Assembly: GCA_036522495.1 (NCBI GenBank)
Contig: DATDFS010000033.1
Span: 1-9,952 of the forward strand
Length of the DNA: 9,952 nucleotides
Direction of reading: 5' to 3'
From: Nitrososphaera_A sp036522495
Lineage (GTDB): Archaea; Thermoproteota; Nitrososphaeria; Nitrososphaerales; Nitrososphaeraceae
Below the pieces are notes generated by a model. It saw nothing but the letters and a program-made list of their open reading frames with translations. It was not told where the DNA came from and made no database searches. How positions within the stretch are numbered: position 1 is the first letter of the stretch; each line of letters opens with the position of its first letter. A program made the position numbers and the translations under genes. Positions 1 through 6,251 of the stretch are shown one piece after another.

Positions 1-231
1 AGATTTGGCACCGGCGGCGCCAGTACTCTTGTTAGCACTCGGTTGTTGAGATGTAGAATTTCCAGCAGAAGCTCCTGAAGCTTTAGTTGCATTCGTTCCC
101 GTAGGATTAGCAGTATTCTTTTTTGTTGCGTTCGTTTGTGCAAATACTGACAGTGAATGAAGGCCTGTGGACGCTAAAACTAGCCCAAAAGCAATTGCAA
201 GTATCAGAGTGACAGATATTGTGTCTTTCAT
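1..231 (-). CDS. Secreted Ser/Thr/Asn-rich protein, N-terminal part (runs off the window)
   Basis: The frame is open for 77 codons from an ATG at 231 down to base 1, so the C-terminal part lies outside the window. Residues 1-32 form a classical signal peptide: Lys at position 2, a hydrophobic core (TLILAIAFGLVLA), then a polar stretch ending VFAQ, giving a likely cleavage after FA or FAQ. The visible mature part is low-complexity (Asn, Thr, Ala, Ser, Gln, Gly, Lys) with several N-x-T/S sequons, so the product is probably exported and possibly glycosylated or wall-associated. A TATA-like stretch (248-257 on the plus strand, ATTATTATG when read on the minus strand) lies about 17-26 bases before the ATG, which suits a leaderless transcript. 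The start is well supported by the signal peptide. No family is recognisable from this part. The composition resembles the secreted protein at the other end of the window. Confidence 0.75.
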   Translation of the reverse strand, partial: MKDTISVTLILAIAFGLVLASTGLHSLSVFAQTNATKKNTANPTGTNATKASGASAGNSTSQQPSANKSTGAAGAKS

Positions 232-280
232 CGTACTCTGTATACTGCATAATAATGACTATAACACTTTCATTTTCCTA

Positions 281-511
281 TCAGGTACAATCTGAGCATG
301 CACGGCTCCTCATCTTCATGCTGCTAGATTTCCTAATATCGTAGTAGACTTTATTCTTGATCCTATTAAAATGACGAGTCAGTGTATAATTGCTGATTCT
401 TTCCATACCTTTAACTATCCCTTGTGATACATCACCTATCACTACACGTACAGACCCATAATTCATATATGCCAAAAATGATATGTATACTATCACTATT
501 ATCAAGTCCAT
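281..511 (-). CDS. Small single-pass membrane protein, hypothetical
   Basis: I do not recognise this protein. From the ATG at 511 it has 76 residues and opens with a hydrophobic segment (MDLIIVIVYISFLAYM), then a basic, polar tail with many Arg and Lys and two Cys near the end (RACSDCT). This suggests an N-terminal membrane anchor with a cytoplasmic or extracytoplasmic tail. The frame stays open upstream to a TTG at 589, which would give 102 residues, but that start puts the hydrophobic segment internally. I prefer the ATG, with moderate doubt. It lies on the same strand as the secreted protein that starts 50 bases downstream. It has no known partner and no domain I can name, and could be a chance ORF, though the clean anchor plus charged tail argues against that. 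Confidence 0.45.
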   Translation of the reverse strand: MDLIIVIVYISFLAYMNYGSVRVVIGDVSQGIVKGMERISNYTLTRHFNRIKNKVYYDIRKSSSMKMRSRACSDCT

Positions 512-775
512 ATAATATACCAAAAATGAATTCAGCTGTTTGACAAGAAGAATAGAGTCACACGTAGTCGTGGAAAAGAATTTCGACAACGAAGAAGAAT
601 TAATAAAGCATAGTCAAATAAAATAAATCAGGAACAACAAAAAGGAAGCAATGAGGTCATATACATATTTTTAGATTGACTACCTAAAGCAGTGTACTTG
701 GTAGCATAGTCTATGTAGATAACATATTCTCTTTTAAAGCCTCCTGGCGTCTGTACTCGCTAATGAAAATGAAGT

Positions 776-970
776 TTAACCATTGACGTCAGTCTTCATC
801 CTGCAATCCTTATTTGTATACTCTCGACATTTTTCTTGGATGTGCCTCCAACTACCATTCATAAAAACTTGAAGATGTCTGGCCTCGTCACTATCAACTG
901 CAATTCTCTCGCTTCCATTTTTGGGGTTGGTAGTAACAAATCTGTTTGAAGGGCCGCTATAATTTCTCAT
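776..970 (-). CDS. Small hypothetical protein (64 residues)
   Basis: No family is recognised. The product is polar and looks soluble, with residues such as SERIAVDSDEARHL, a Trp, and two Cys about eight residues apart (KCREYTNKDC) near the C terminus that could pair or bind metal. No signal peptide or membrane segment is visible. The ATG start is supported by a TATA-like box on the minus strand (plus-strand 991-999, read as TTTTTATGC) lying 21-29 bases upstream, the distance expected for a leaderless archaeal transcript, and no Shine-Dalgarno is needed. It precedes the two other minus-strand ORFs but is separated from the next by about 190 bases, so it is probably its own transcription unit. 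Confidence 0.5.
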   Translation of the reverse strand: MRNYSGPSNRFVTTNPKNGSERIAVDSDEARHLQVFMNGSWRHIQEKCREYTNKDCRMKTDVNG

Positions 971-990
971 GATGATAACTCATTAACCTC

Positions 991-999
991 GCATAAAAA
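991..999 (-). promoter_or_regulatory. TATA-like box of the 64-residue hypothetical gene
   Basis: The minus-strand reading TTTTTATGC lies 21-29 bases before the ATG at 970. This is the position of archaeal box A relative to a start codon when the mRNA is leaderless. The call rests on position and composition only. Confidence 0.35.
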
Positions 1000-1429
1000 C
1001 TGTGTCAAAGGGAGAAGATGAGTCTTTTATGGTTTACAAAGCACGGGATCATCGCTCAATCACGAGTAGAATAATATTTCCTGAATTCAGCGCTCCTGCA
1101 AATAATGTCGTATCGCAGCTGATTTATGTGGTAGGAAATTTTACCTGTCATATATACATATATACATAAGAAAATTTCTAATTTCATCTTTAAACATTTC
1201 TGTCATTGTTATTTTTTATATTGTGTTTGAATTACAAAATCTTCTGAGTACAACTATATGTTTCAACGTAATAGGACTATGAATCATTAGTCATTTCAGA
1301 TGTCGAAATGTTTAATGAATCTGCAAAATTTTACTTTATTGATAGGGCAGCAATGCTACAAAATCAGGATAACAGATCATGCCTTTAACAATAAACCAAA
1401 GTATCTTCTAATAGACTAGATCGATAAAA

Positions 1430-1579
1430 ATGTCAGCCAAAGATCAAAGCTTTCTTACTAACTTTCTAAAGCATAGTCCGATCATGTTTTGGTATCTAAA
1501 AACACATATGGTAATTCTGGTAGCTTTAACTGAGGAATACCACATAATGCTACAATATGATATGATGAATATGTCATAA
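1430..1579 (+). CDS. Possible small ORF ending in a perfect hairpin
   Basis: A 49-codon ORF from ATG to TAA, starting MSAKDQSFLTNF, with a hydrophobic middle (THMVILVAL) and a Met-rich end (YDMMNMS). No family is recognised. Its TAA stop lies inside the left arm of the perfect inverted repeat at 1570-1592, which could then act as a 3' hairpin. No clear TATA box sits at the leaderless distance. It could be a chance frame in AT-rich DNA. Confidence 0.22.
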   Translation: MSAKDQSFLTNFLKHSPIMFWYLKTHMVILVALTEEYHIMLQYDMMNMS

Positions 1580-1592
1580 TCATTATGACATA
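1570..1592. repeat. Perfect inverted repeat, 10-bp arms, 3-base loop
   Basis: The arms TATGTCATAA (1570-1579) and TTATGACATA (1583-1592) are exactly complementary around the loop TCA. It is directly followed by a second hairpin. It may be a 3' hairpin for the small ORF, a regulator site or a mobile-element end; the sequence alone does not decide. Confidence 0.7.
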
Positions 1593-1600
1593 CGACCAAG

Positions 1601-1621
1601 CTTAGCTTTGCATGAGCTAAG
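1601..1621. repeat. Second inverted repeat, 7-bp arms
   Basis: The arms CTTAGCT (1601-1607) and AGCTAAG (1615-1621) are complementary with a 7-base loop. It starts 8 bases after the perfect hairpin at 1570-1592, so the two form a tandem hairpin pair. Confidence 0.6.
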
Positions 1622-1731
1622 TTAATCCGCTATTTTGTTGCTGCAATCGTAATGATGTTAACTTTGGTGTTTTGGAGTGTTTTAGAAAAGGTTTTCTGAT
1701 CCAGAATGATCAAAAATTGTACACAGTCATA

Positions 1732-1747
1732 ACATGTCAAGACATGT
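1732..1747. repeat. Inverted repeat ACATGTC-AA-GACATGT
   Basis: Two 7-base arms are separated by two bases. Each arm contains the palindrome ACATGT, so the site also reads as a partial direct repeat. The geometry is like a binding site for a dimeric regulator, but no adjacent gene supports this. Confidence 0.5.
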
Positions 1748-2564
1748 CGCAAGTCACTATTATAGCTCGATAAGCGTAACTATCTACATGCCTACTTTGG
1801 AAAATTAGAGATTTTTGGTAATTTTGCACCCTAAAACACTTTATCAAAGGTACATGTAAAGTGGTTTTCATCAACAACTATGGAGCATACAACAATAGTG
1901 TCTACCATTGCACCAGTGACGAATTTAGTTAACCAACTGGATAATTTATGAGGACATGATGAACCCTTAATTGAGTTATGGATCATCAAAGCATATGTTT
2001 CTTTTACATAAGAAGTGTACAAAATAGGTAGTTAATGCATTTTGAGTTCTTTCTTACATAAGGATAGTTACAGATTGAAACTAACTAACTAGTGGCAATT
2101 GCTTTCCAATATATTTTTTCTTTATTTTTAGAATCGCCATCTCATAGATATGCATAATAATATCTGTGCGTAACATGAATGCAATTTCTTGAACACCTTA
2201 CCTTCTCATATCTTATTATGCTATTTTGAGGTAAACTTAATTTCTCTCTTTTCTTGTTGCTTTTCTATAAACCTTATGATATCTTAATTGACTTTGGAAA
2301 TTTAAACTCTTTAATTGAATCGATGAGAGATGATCCAAACAGTTGCATTTGTTACTTGGATGTATAAAGTCGCTATAAAGAGGGGTACTGCCTCGCTAAT
2401 TCTATATTTAGTTCCAACACATTAACATAGTCTGGAGCAAAGGTTGATTTTTGCCCTTAAATTTATGCTAATTACGTTTGTTTCTTTGGTTTTGTTTTCT
2501 ATTTAAGCCAAATCATTCATAAATGATGTACCTTTTTATTTTTCCTCAACATGTAATATTGTTA

Positions 2565-2873
2565 TTATTTAGTTATTGAAATGTCCCGCTGACTAAAAGA
2601 TGGTGTCGTTGTTGCTTGTTGCAATTTAGATATAAGTTTACTATACGTTGACATCATGTATCCTGAATCTTTTAACCTATCTATCATCTGCTTTTGTTCT
2701 TCCAACGCACTATGAGGATCTCGTGGATGCAAGGCGATTCTGATAATATCAGGGTGTCGCTTAATCAAAAGATCGAAATATCTTTCATCTTTAGTAATGT
2801 TTACGATATTTTTTTCTGGATATCCAGTAGAATCCCAGCTCAATACTTTCGGAACTTTTATTATGATATTGCG
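2565..2873 (-). pseudogene. C-terminal fragment of a DUF2334-type polysaccharide deacetylase
   Basis: The minus-strand frame reads PKVLSWDSTGYPEKN, then ERYFDLLIKRHPDIIRIALH, then PRDP and a helix EEQKQMIDRL followed by GYMMSTYSKL. From memory this is the C-terminal end of DUF2334/polysaccharide-deacetylase-like proteins, where a conserved H-P-x-D segment follows a strand and is followed by a GY-x-x-x-TY element. The catalytic N-terminal part is missing: an in-frame TAA at 2874-2876 ends the frame, and beyond it the DNA instead encodes an opposite-strand remnant. Only a TTG (2841-2843) could start it, and that would be inside the fold. I call it a truncated, non-functional remnant. Intact relatives are usually well over 200 residues; about 102 codons remain. 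A rarely translated small protein cannot be excluded. Confidence 0.55.
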
Positions 2874-3020
2874 TTACGGGAGAGAAAGGAAAAACAGTTA
2901 GGATGTGAACTAGAGGACGACGAGTTTCATAATACTATTACTCAAGATCAACTTGACTTTATTTTAAGGAGGGCATTAAGGATATCTCCTCAACAAAGTT
3001 TTCAAAATGGAAAAGCCTGA
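2868..3020 (+). pseudogene. Remnant of an unidentified gene, 5' end missing
   Basis: The plus frame encodes IALRERKEKQLGCELEDD, then an amphipathic stretch ITQDQLDFILRRALRIS, and ends at a TGA at 3020. It looks like real coding sequence: charged, helix-forming and using varied codons. Upstream the same frame runs antisense into the deacetylase fragment, so no proper start exists and the 5' end seems cut off near 2850-2870. I do not recognise the family. Its 3' end overlaps the start of the 39-codon ORF at 3007 by 14 bases. It may be the tail of a gene destroyed by the rearrangement that also cut the deacetylase. Confidence 0.3.
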
Positions 3021-3126
3021 TCATTATGAACACGGAAATCAGCTAGAAGAAGATCAGAAAGAGGAAGCTGACGAGACAACAACAAATCAGGTTTTTTTTG
3101 ATTATTTATCCCAGGACACCACCTAG
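3007..3126 (+). CDS. Possible 39-codon acidic ORF or gene remnant
   Basis: An ATG at 3007 opens a frame rich in Glu, Asp, Gln and Thr (MEKPDHYEHGNQLEEDQKEE at the start) that ends FFDYLSQDTT. Its TAG stop overlaps the TAG stop of the convergent SDR gene through the palindrome CTAG at 3123-3126. It also overlaps the end of the preceding remnant by 14 bases in another frame. No family is recognised. It may be a continuation of that remnant after a frameshift, truncated where the SDR segment joins. Confidence 0.25.
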   Translation: MEKPDHYEHGNQLEEDQKEEADETTTNQVFFDYLSQDTT

Positions 3127-3872
3127 ATTTGTGCCAAGCCTCCATCGACGGACAGTTCAGTGCCCGTGATATAACTGCTGTCATCAGAAGCGAGAAATGA
3201 TGCAGCTTTCGCGACTTCATCAGGATTTCCCATTCGCCCCAGAGGCACATTGGCCACGATAGCCGCATTAAATTGGTTGATCTGTTCCTCATTCAGCACC
3301 CCATTGAAGATCGGTGTGTCGATACGACCAGGACTGATGGCGTTGACACGTATCTTGCGTTGTTTCAGATCGGCTGTCCATGTACGAGCGAACGAGCGAA
3401 TAGCCGCCTTGGTTGCGCTGTAAACACTTGTCGCCTCAAATCCTTTAGATGCTGCGACTGAAGCATTCAAAATGATAGAACCTCCATCCTGAAACAAAGG
3501 AAGTGCTTTTTGCACGGTGAACAAGAGTCCTTTGACATTGATACCGAATGTTTTGTCAAATTGCTCTTCGGAAATTTCCCCTAACGGGGCCGCTCCGACA
3601 GTGCCAGCGTTAGCGAAAAGAACGTTTATCTGGCCCTTCTGCTCCTTTACCGTAGCATACAATCGATCAAGATCTGCTAGATTTGAGACATCACCCTGAA
3701 CAGCTGTGACGTTGTTCTTGCCGATCTGTGTTGCTGCTGAATCAAGTTCGCTCTGGCGGCGACCAGTGATGAAAACATATGCACCATCTGACACAAACTG
3801 CTGAGCTGTTGCAAGGCCAATACCACTGTTTCCTCCTGTGATGACTGCAACTTTTCCTTTAAGCTTACTCAT
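3123..3872 (-). CDS. Short-chain dehydrogenase/reductase (SDR family oxidoreductase)
   Basis: An intact classical SDR of 249 residues, the usual length of the family. These enzymes are cytoplasmic NAD(P)-dependent oxidoreductases acting on a hydroxyl or carbonyl group; the substrate here cannot be told. Motifs in order: the Rossmann nucleotide-binding TGGNSGIG (12-19), an Arg pair after the second strand (TGRR, 38-39) that favours NADP(H), D61-V62, NAG (88-90), N112, catalytic S138, Y151 and K155 (YSATK), PG (181-182) and a C-terminal SVDGG. All catalytic tetrad residues are present. It is unlike its surroundings: a hand count of 3181-3240 gives 30 G or C in 60, far above the flanks, and a Shine-Dalgarno sits 6 bases before the ATG. 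It is flanked on both sides by broken genes. I infer recent lateral acquisition, probably from bacteria. Its stop overlaps that of a convergent small ORF. Confidence 0.95.
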   Translation of the reverse strand: MSKLKGKVAVITGGNSGIGLATAQQFVSDGAYVFITGRRQSELDSAATQIGKNNVTAVQGDVSNLADLDRLYATVKEQKGQINVLFANAGTVGAAPLGEISEEQFDKTFGINVKGLLFTVQKALPLFQDGGSIILNASVAASKGFEATSVYSATKAAIRSFARTWTADLKQRKIRVNAISPGRIDTPIFNGVLNEEQINQFNAAIVANVPLGRMGNPDEVAKAASFLASDDSSYITGTELSVDGGLAQI

Positions 3873-3878
3873 GTATTT

Positions 3879-3884
3879 CTCCTC
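3879..3884 (-). promoter_or_regulatory. Shine-Dalgarno site of the SDR gene
   Basis: The minus strand reads GAGGAG-AAATAC-ATG, a strong ribosome-binding site with 6-base spacing that fixes the start at 3872. The other main genes here show TATA boxes close to the start and no such site, so this is an unusual, bacterial-looking signal. Confidence 0.7.
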
Positions 3885-3921
3885 GACTCACTGTCTTTTT
3901 GGTATCGTATCGTTATTATTA

Positions 3922-3931
3922 TTATCGATAA
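3922..3931. repeat. Palindrome upstream of the SDR gene
   Basis: TTATCGATAA is a perfect 10-base palindrome about 50 bases before the SDR start, next to ATT/ATA triplet repeats and a doubled CGATA (read on the minus strand). It could be a regulator site, but is short enough to be chance in AT-rich DNA. Confidence 0.25.
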
Positions 3932-4006
3932 ATAAACCTGCAACGACAAATTCAACGCAGAAAAATAATTCAACATCGTTAGGAATTTTAGGAATTGGAG
4001 GCTAAT

Positions 4007-4616
4007 AACGACCTCTCTAAACTTAGCATATGGTGGAACTTTTGACGTTGTAGAATATGCTGTCTGGTGACAATATACGATAATCCAATTTATGTTTTGA
4101 TTTGATGCTGCTTTCTCAAGGTCTTGCTTACAAAATTATACTGTGCAGAGCCTATTCCTATCAACGGTAGCCCTGTGGAGATAACAAGAAAGTGCACGTT
4201 TTGGTAATTAAAAGCGTACCTGCTTTGTTAAATTAAACCGGCTCATATACAAGTTCAAAAGTGACTGGGAATCATGTTCGTATTTCCTATAGCAATTCTT
4301 AATTTCTGCTCTATGTATTTGACTATTCTAAACCAGCATGTGCTGCATCAGTAGTGGCTCCATCGCCAAGACTTTCATTGTAATAGTCACTATAATAATC
4401 ACCTATTCCAAGCACTAATTTTGGATTCTTGGATATTATATTACTTACAGTATTTTCTGTATTAAAATTACAGGCCCAATCAGTGGCAGCTCCGAAGCTA
4501 AAATCAGGAAGTACTCTTTTTTCTGCTGAAGAGGCATATAAAGAGTTTTTTGATATTCCCATTACAGTTGAGGGTATTATCATAACAGACAAAAGGGTTA
4601 AGGTGGCAAGAAGCAT
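4007..4616 (-). pseudogene. Decayed secreted metallophosphoesterase (calcineurin-like), at least four frameshifts and 3' truncated
   Basis: The first frame (ATG 4616; a TTG at 4658 is possible) gives a signal peptide (MLLATLTLLSVMII), then FSFGAATDWACN with the first metal-site Asp and LVLGIGDYYS with the second Gly-Asp motif, and stops early at 4323. Reading on in shifted frames restores the family: CWFRIVKYIEQKLRIAIGN after a shift near 4338-4345; HEHDSQSLLNLYMSRFNLTK after one lost C near 4281, which breaks the GNHE motif; YAFNYQNVHFLVISTGLP after a shift at 4219; and DLEKAASNQNINWIIVYCHQ, then KFREVV, after one lost base near 4122-4125. The order and spacing match archaeal secreted metallophosphoesterases. 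The final GHxHxYxR region and C-terminal domain are absent; the homology fades at about 4007, just before the SDR leader. The product cannot be functional. The intact enzyme would have been an extracytoplasmic phosphatase or phosphodiesterase with a two-metal site. Confidence 0.8.
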
Positions 4617-4701
4617 GGTGGGATAATCATGATTATGATGATGATTAAGTCTATACAAAATATTCTGCTCTCATTATCGGTGTAATAATACTTTTGGTAT
4701 A

Positions 4702-4722
4702 ACGGTTGGGCTCAACAACCGT
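4702..4722. repeat. Inverted repeat upstream of the metallophosphoesterase pseudogene
   Basis: The arms ACGGTTG (4702-4708) and CAACCGT (4716-4722) are exactly complementary around a 7-base loop. It sits about 90 bases upstream of the pseudogene ATG and may be an old operator or RNA hairpin. Confidence 0.5.
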
Positions 4723-4801
4723 ATCAATCTTGGGGGACAATTTGTCAGTGTAGAAGTAAACTTGTACACATCCATAAACCAAGTGATGCAGCTGGAACTT
4801 G

Positions 4802-4839
4802 GTTATTCTAACCGGTATTATCACAATACCGGTAATAAC
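4802..4839. repeat. Extended imperfect inverted repeat in the divergent intergenic region
   Basis: The inner arms ACCGGTAT (4811-4818) and ATACCGGT (4826-4833) are perfect around a 7-base loop. The outer arms GTTATT (4802-4807) and AATAAC (4834-4839) are also complementary, with a 3-base bulge (CTA) on the left side only. The total of 14 paired bases is well above what I would expect by chance here. It is a candidate regulator site or structured RNA element. Confidence 0.6.
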
Positions 4840-5120
4840 AGAAGTGACTCTTAGAAACAGGTATAACGACCAGAAAAGTCAGATGGAGTTAAATGATTTC
4901 TCATTGTAGGCTTTGCGTCTTCCTTCTTGGCTTGAGATATTAGCACGCCAGGATTTACTTGATAGACCGAAACACTCTCCCACAGTTTTTTAATTTCGAT
5001 CAATTCTTAAAACTTTAGTCTGAGCTTGGACTACATTAAAGTTCAATCATATTGCATTATGAACTATGATTTCATATTATATCCTCTAATTTTCAAATGA
5101 TACCATGATACCCACTAAAC

Positions 5121-5128
5121 CCTTAAAG
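5121..5128 (+). promoter_or_regulatory. TATA-like box of the metallo-beta-lactamase-fold gene
   Basis: CCTTAAAG lies 21-28 bases before the ATG at 5149, the position expected for box A of a leaderless mRNA. A second AT-rich stretch (TTATTATAA, 5132-5140) is nearer to the start, so the assignment is uncertain. Confidence 0.3.
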
Positions 5129-5148
5129 CGGTTATTATAAGAATAGAC

Positions 5149-6087
5149 ATGGCTTTAAAGGACCTTGACAACGCAGAAGTTACATGTTTGGTTGATAATA
5201 GTGTAGATGTACTGCTACCAAATACCCAAGTGGCATACCGTCCATCTCTGGGTGAAAAGTGGTTTGAACGATCATTAGTAGCAGAACACGGTTTTTCTGC
5301 AACTATAAAATTGGAAATAAACGGAAAAGAACATAGACTGTTATTTGACTCCGGTTTAAGTCCCTTGTCAGCTGCTCACAATGCAGATGTGTTGGGTTTG
5401 GACCTATATCATTGCGAGGTAGTGATTTCCAGTCATGGACACATCGACCATGCAGGTGGTTTGCTCAATATGAGAAAGAAAATGAATGCAAAACAAAAGA
5501 TACCGCTCCATCTTCACGAACATGCTTTCAGAAAGAGGCTGGTAAAGTTCCAAGATGGCAGAATTATAAGGTTGCCTGCGCCTAATAGATCTATTTTGAG
5601 TAAGGCTGGATATAATATCGTAGAAAAACAGTCACCTACCTTGTTGATGGAAGACAGTGTACTTGTTACAGGAGAAGTACCGAGGACCAACGATTTCGAA
5701 AAAGGGTTTCCTAACCATTATTCAGAGGTTGATGGAAAGATGGAAAATGATCCGTTAATCAGAGATGATCAGGCTATTATTTTGAATATCAAGGACAAAG
5801 GACTGGTTGTTATCACAGGGTGCGGACATTCAGGAATAATAAACATCCTGAAATATGCAAAGGAACTAACTAGTGAGGATAGAATATATGCAGTGATTGG
5901 TGGAATGCACCTATCAGGTGGAATCTTCGAACCGATAATTCCTAGAACTGTTGATGAACTAGAGGAATTGAAACCCACATTCCTCATTCCTTGCCATTGT
6001 TCTGGCTTCAAAGCAGTAAATGAAATAGCCAGAAACATGCCCAGTGCTTTTATACAAAACAGTGTAGGAACCACCTATATATTCTGA
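5149..6087 (+). CDS. Metallo-beta-lactamase-fold hydrolase, COG1237 (dihydropterin-related) type
   Basis: A complete 312-residue cytoplasmic protein; no signal peptide is visible. The metal-binding motif SHGHIDHAGG places H96, H98, D100 and H101. LLFDSGLS (64-71) is the usual strand before it. Further family marks are RDDQAI (205-210), GCGHSGIIN with H227, IGGMHLSGG with H254, PCHCSG with H283, and the terminal NSVGTTYIF. This order is that of the COG1237 branch, often annotated as 7,8-dihydropterin-6-methyl-4-(beta-D-ribofuranosyl)-aminobenzene-5'-phosphate synthase-like. The true substrate is unknown, and only metal-dependent hydrolase or phosphoesterase-type chemistry is safe to infer. All expected metal ligands are present, so it should be active. 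The ATG start is supported by a TATA-like box 21-28 bases upstream and no Shine-Dalgarno. The next gene starts 164 bases downstream on the same strand with its own AT-rich box, so an operon is not implied. Confidence 0.9.
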   Translation: MALKDLDNAEVTCLVDNSVDVLLPNTQVAYRPSLGEKWFERSLVAEHGFSATIKLEINGKEHRLLFDSGLSPLSAAHNADVLGLDLYHCEVVISSHGHIDHAGGLLNMRKKMNAKQKIPLHLHEHAFRKRLVKFQDGRIIRLPAPNRSILSKAGYNIVEKQSPTLLMEDSVLVTGEVPRTNDFEKGFPNHYSEVDGKMENDPLIRDDQAIILNIKDKGLVVITGCGHSGIINILKYAKELTSEDRIYAVIGGMHLSGGIFEPIIPRTVDELEELKPTFLIPCHCSGFKAVNEIARNMPSAFIQNSVGTTYIF

Positions 6088-6251
6088 TTTAGAGGCTGCG
6101 TAGAAACCATGCTATACAGTTAAAGCTTTGTAAGACTATAATACCAATGATTTATTGAAATAATCAAAGTACGTTAGACTAGCTAATACAATAATACAAT
6201 ACAATGCTTAAATGGTTGAATATGCCAATAAATTCCATTAACTAAACTAAT

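Larger units (their letters stand above)
1000..2560. other. Long AT-rich region without a convincing gene
   Basis: About 1.5 kb with no recognisable gene. Its only longer open frame (minus, 1831-2022) resembles nothing I know. Short plus-strand frames with protein-like composition occur at 1029-1169 (46 codons), 1300-1419, 1430-1579 (49 codons) and 2330-2425 (31 codons). They may be remnants of decayed genes or chance. A hand count of line 2221-2280 gives 16 G or C in 60, so the stretch is very AT-rich. It contains TA-rich tandem sequence at 1151-1168 and the inverted repeats listed separately. I see no RNA gene. Confidence 0.5.
4659..5148. other. Divergent intergenic region
   Basis: This lies between the minus-strand metallophosphoesterase pseudogene and the plus-strand hydrolase gene. 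It holds the two inverted repeats listed separately and a TTAAA box near 5121-5128. Both strands have open frames across 4651-4852. The minus one, from a GTG at 4824, would give 57 residues and end inside the upstream part of the pseudogene; neither resembles a known family, so I do not call a gene. Confidence 0.4.

Noticed and set aside
1831..2022. Minus-strand 63-codon frame
   Set aside because: No family resemblance, no clear promoter, and the opposite strand is also partly open; kept only as part of the gene-poor region.
2694..2867. Plus-strand frame upstream of the ORF remnant
   Set aside because: It is antisense to the recognisable deacetylase fragment and its own translation is not family-like; only the part after about 2868 looks coding.
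3002..3292. Minus-strand frame at the end of the SDR gene
   Set aside because: It is an out-of-frame shadow of the SDR coding sequence.
5769..6074. Minus-strand frame opposite the metallo-beta-lactamase-fold gene
   Set aside because: The plus strand carries a complete, motif-rich gene; this is its shadow.
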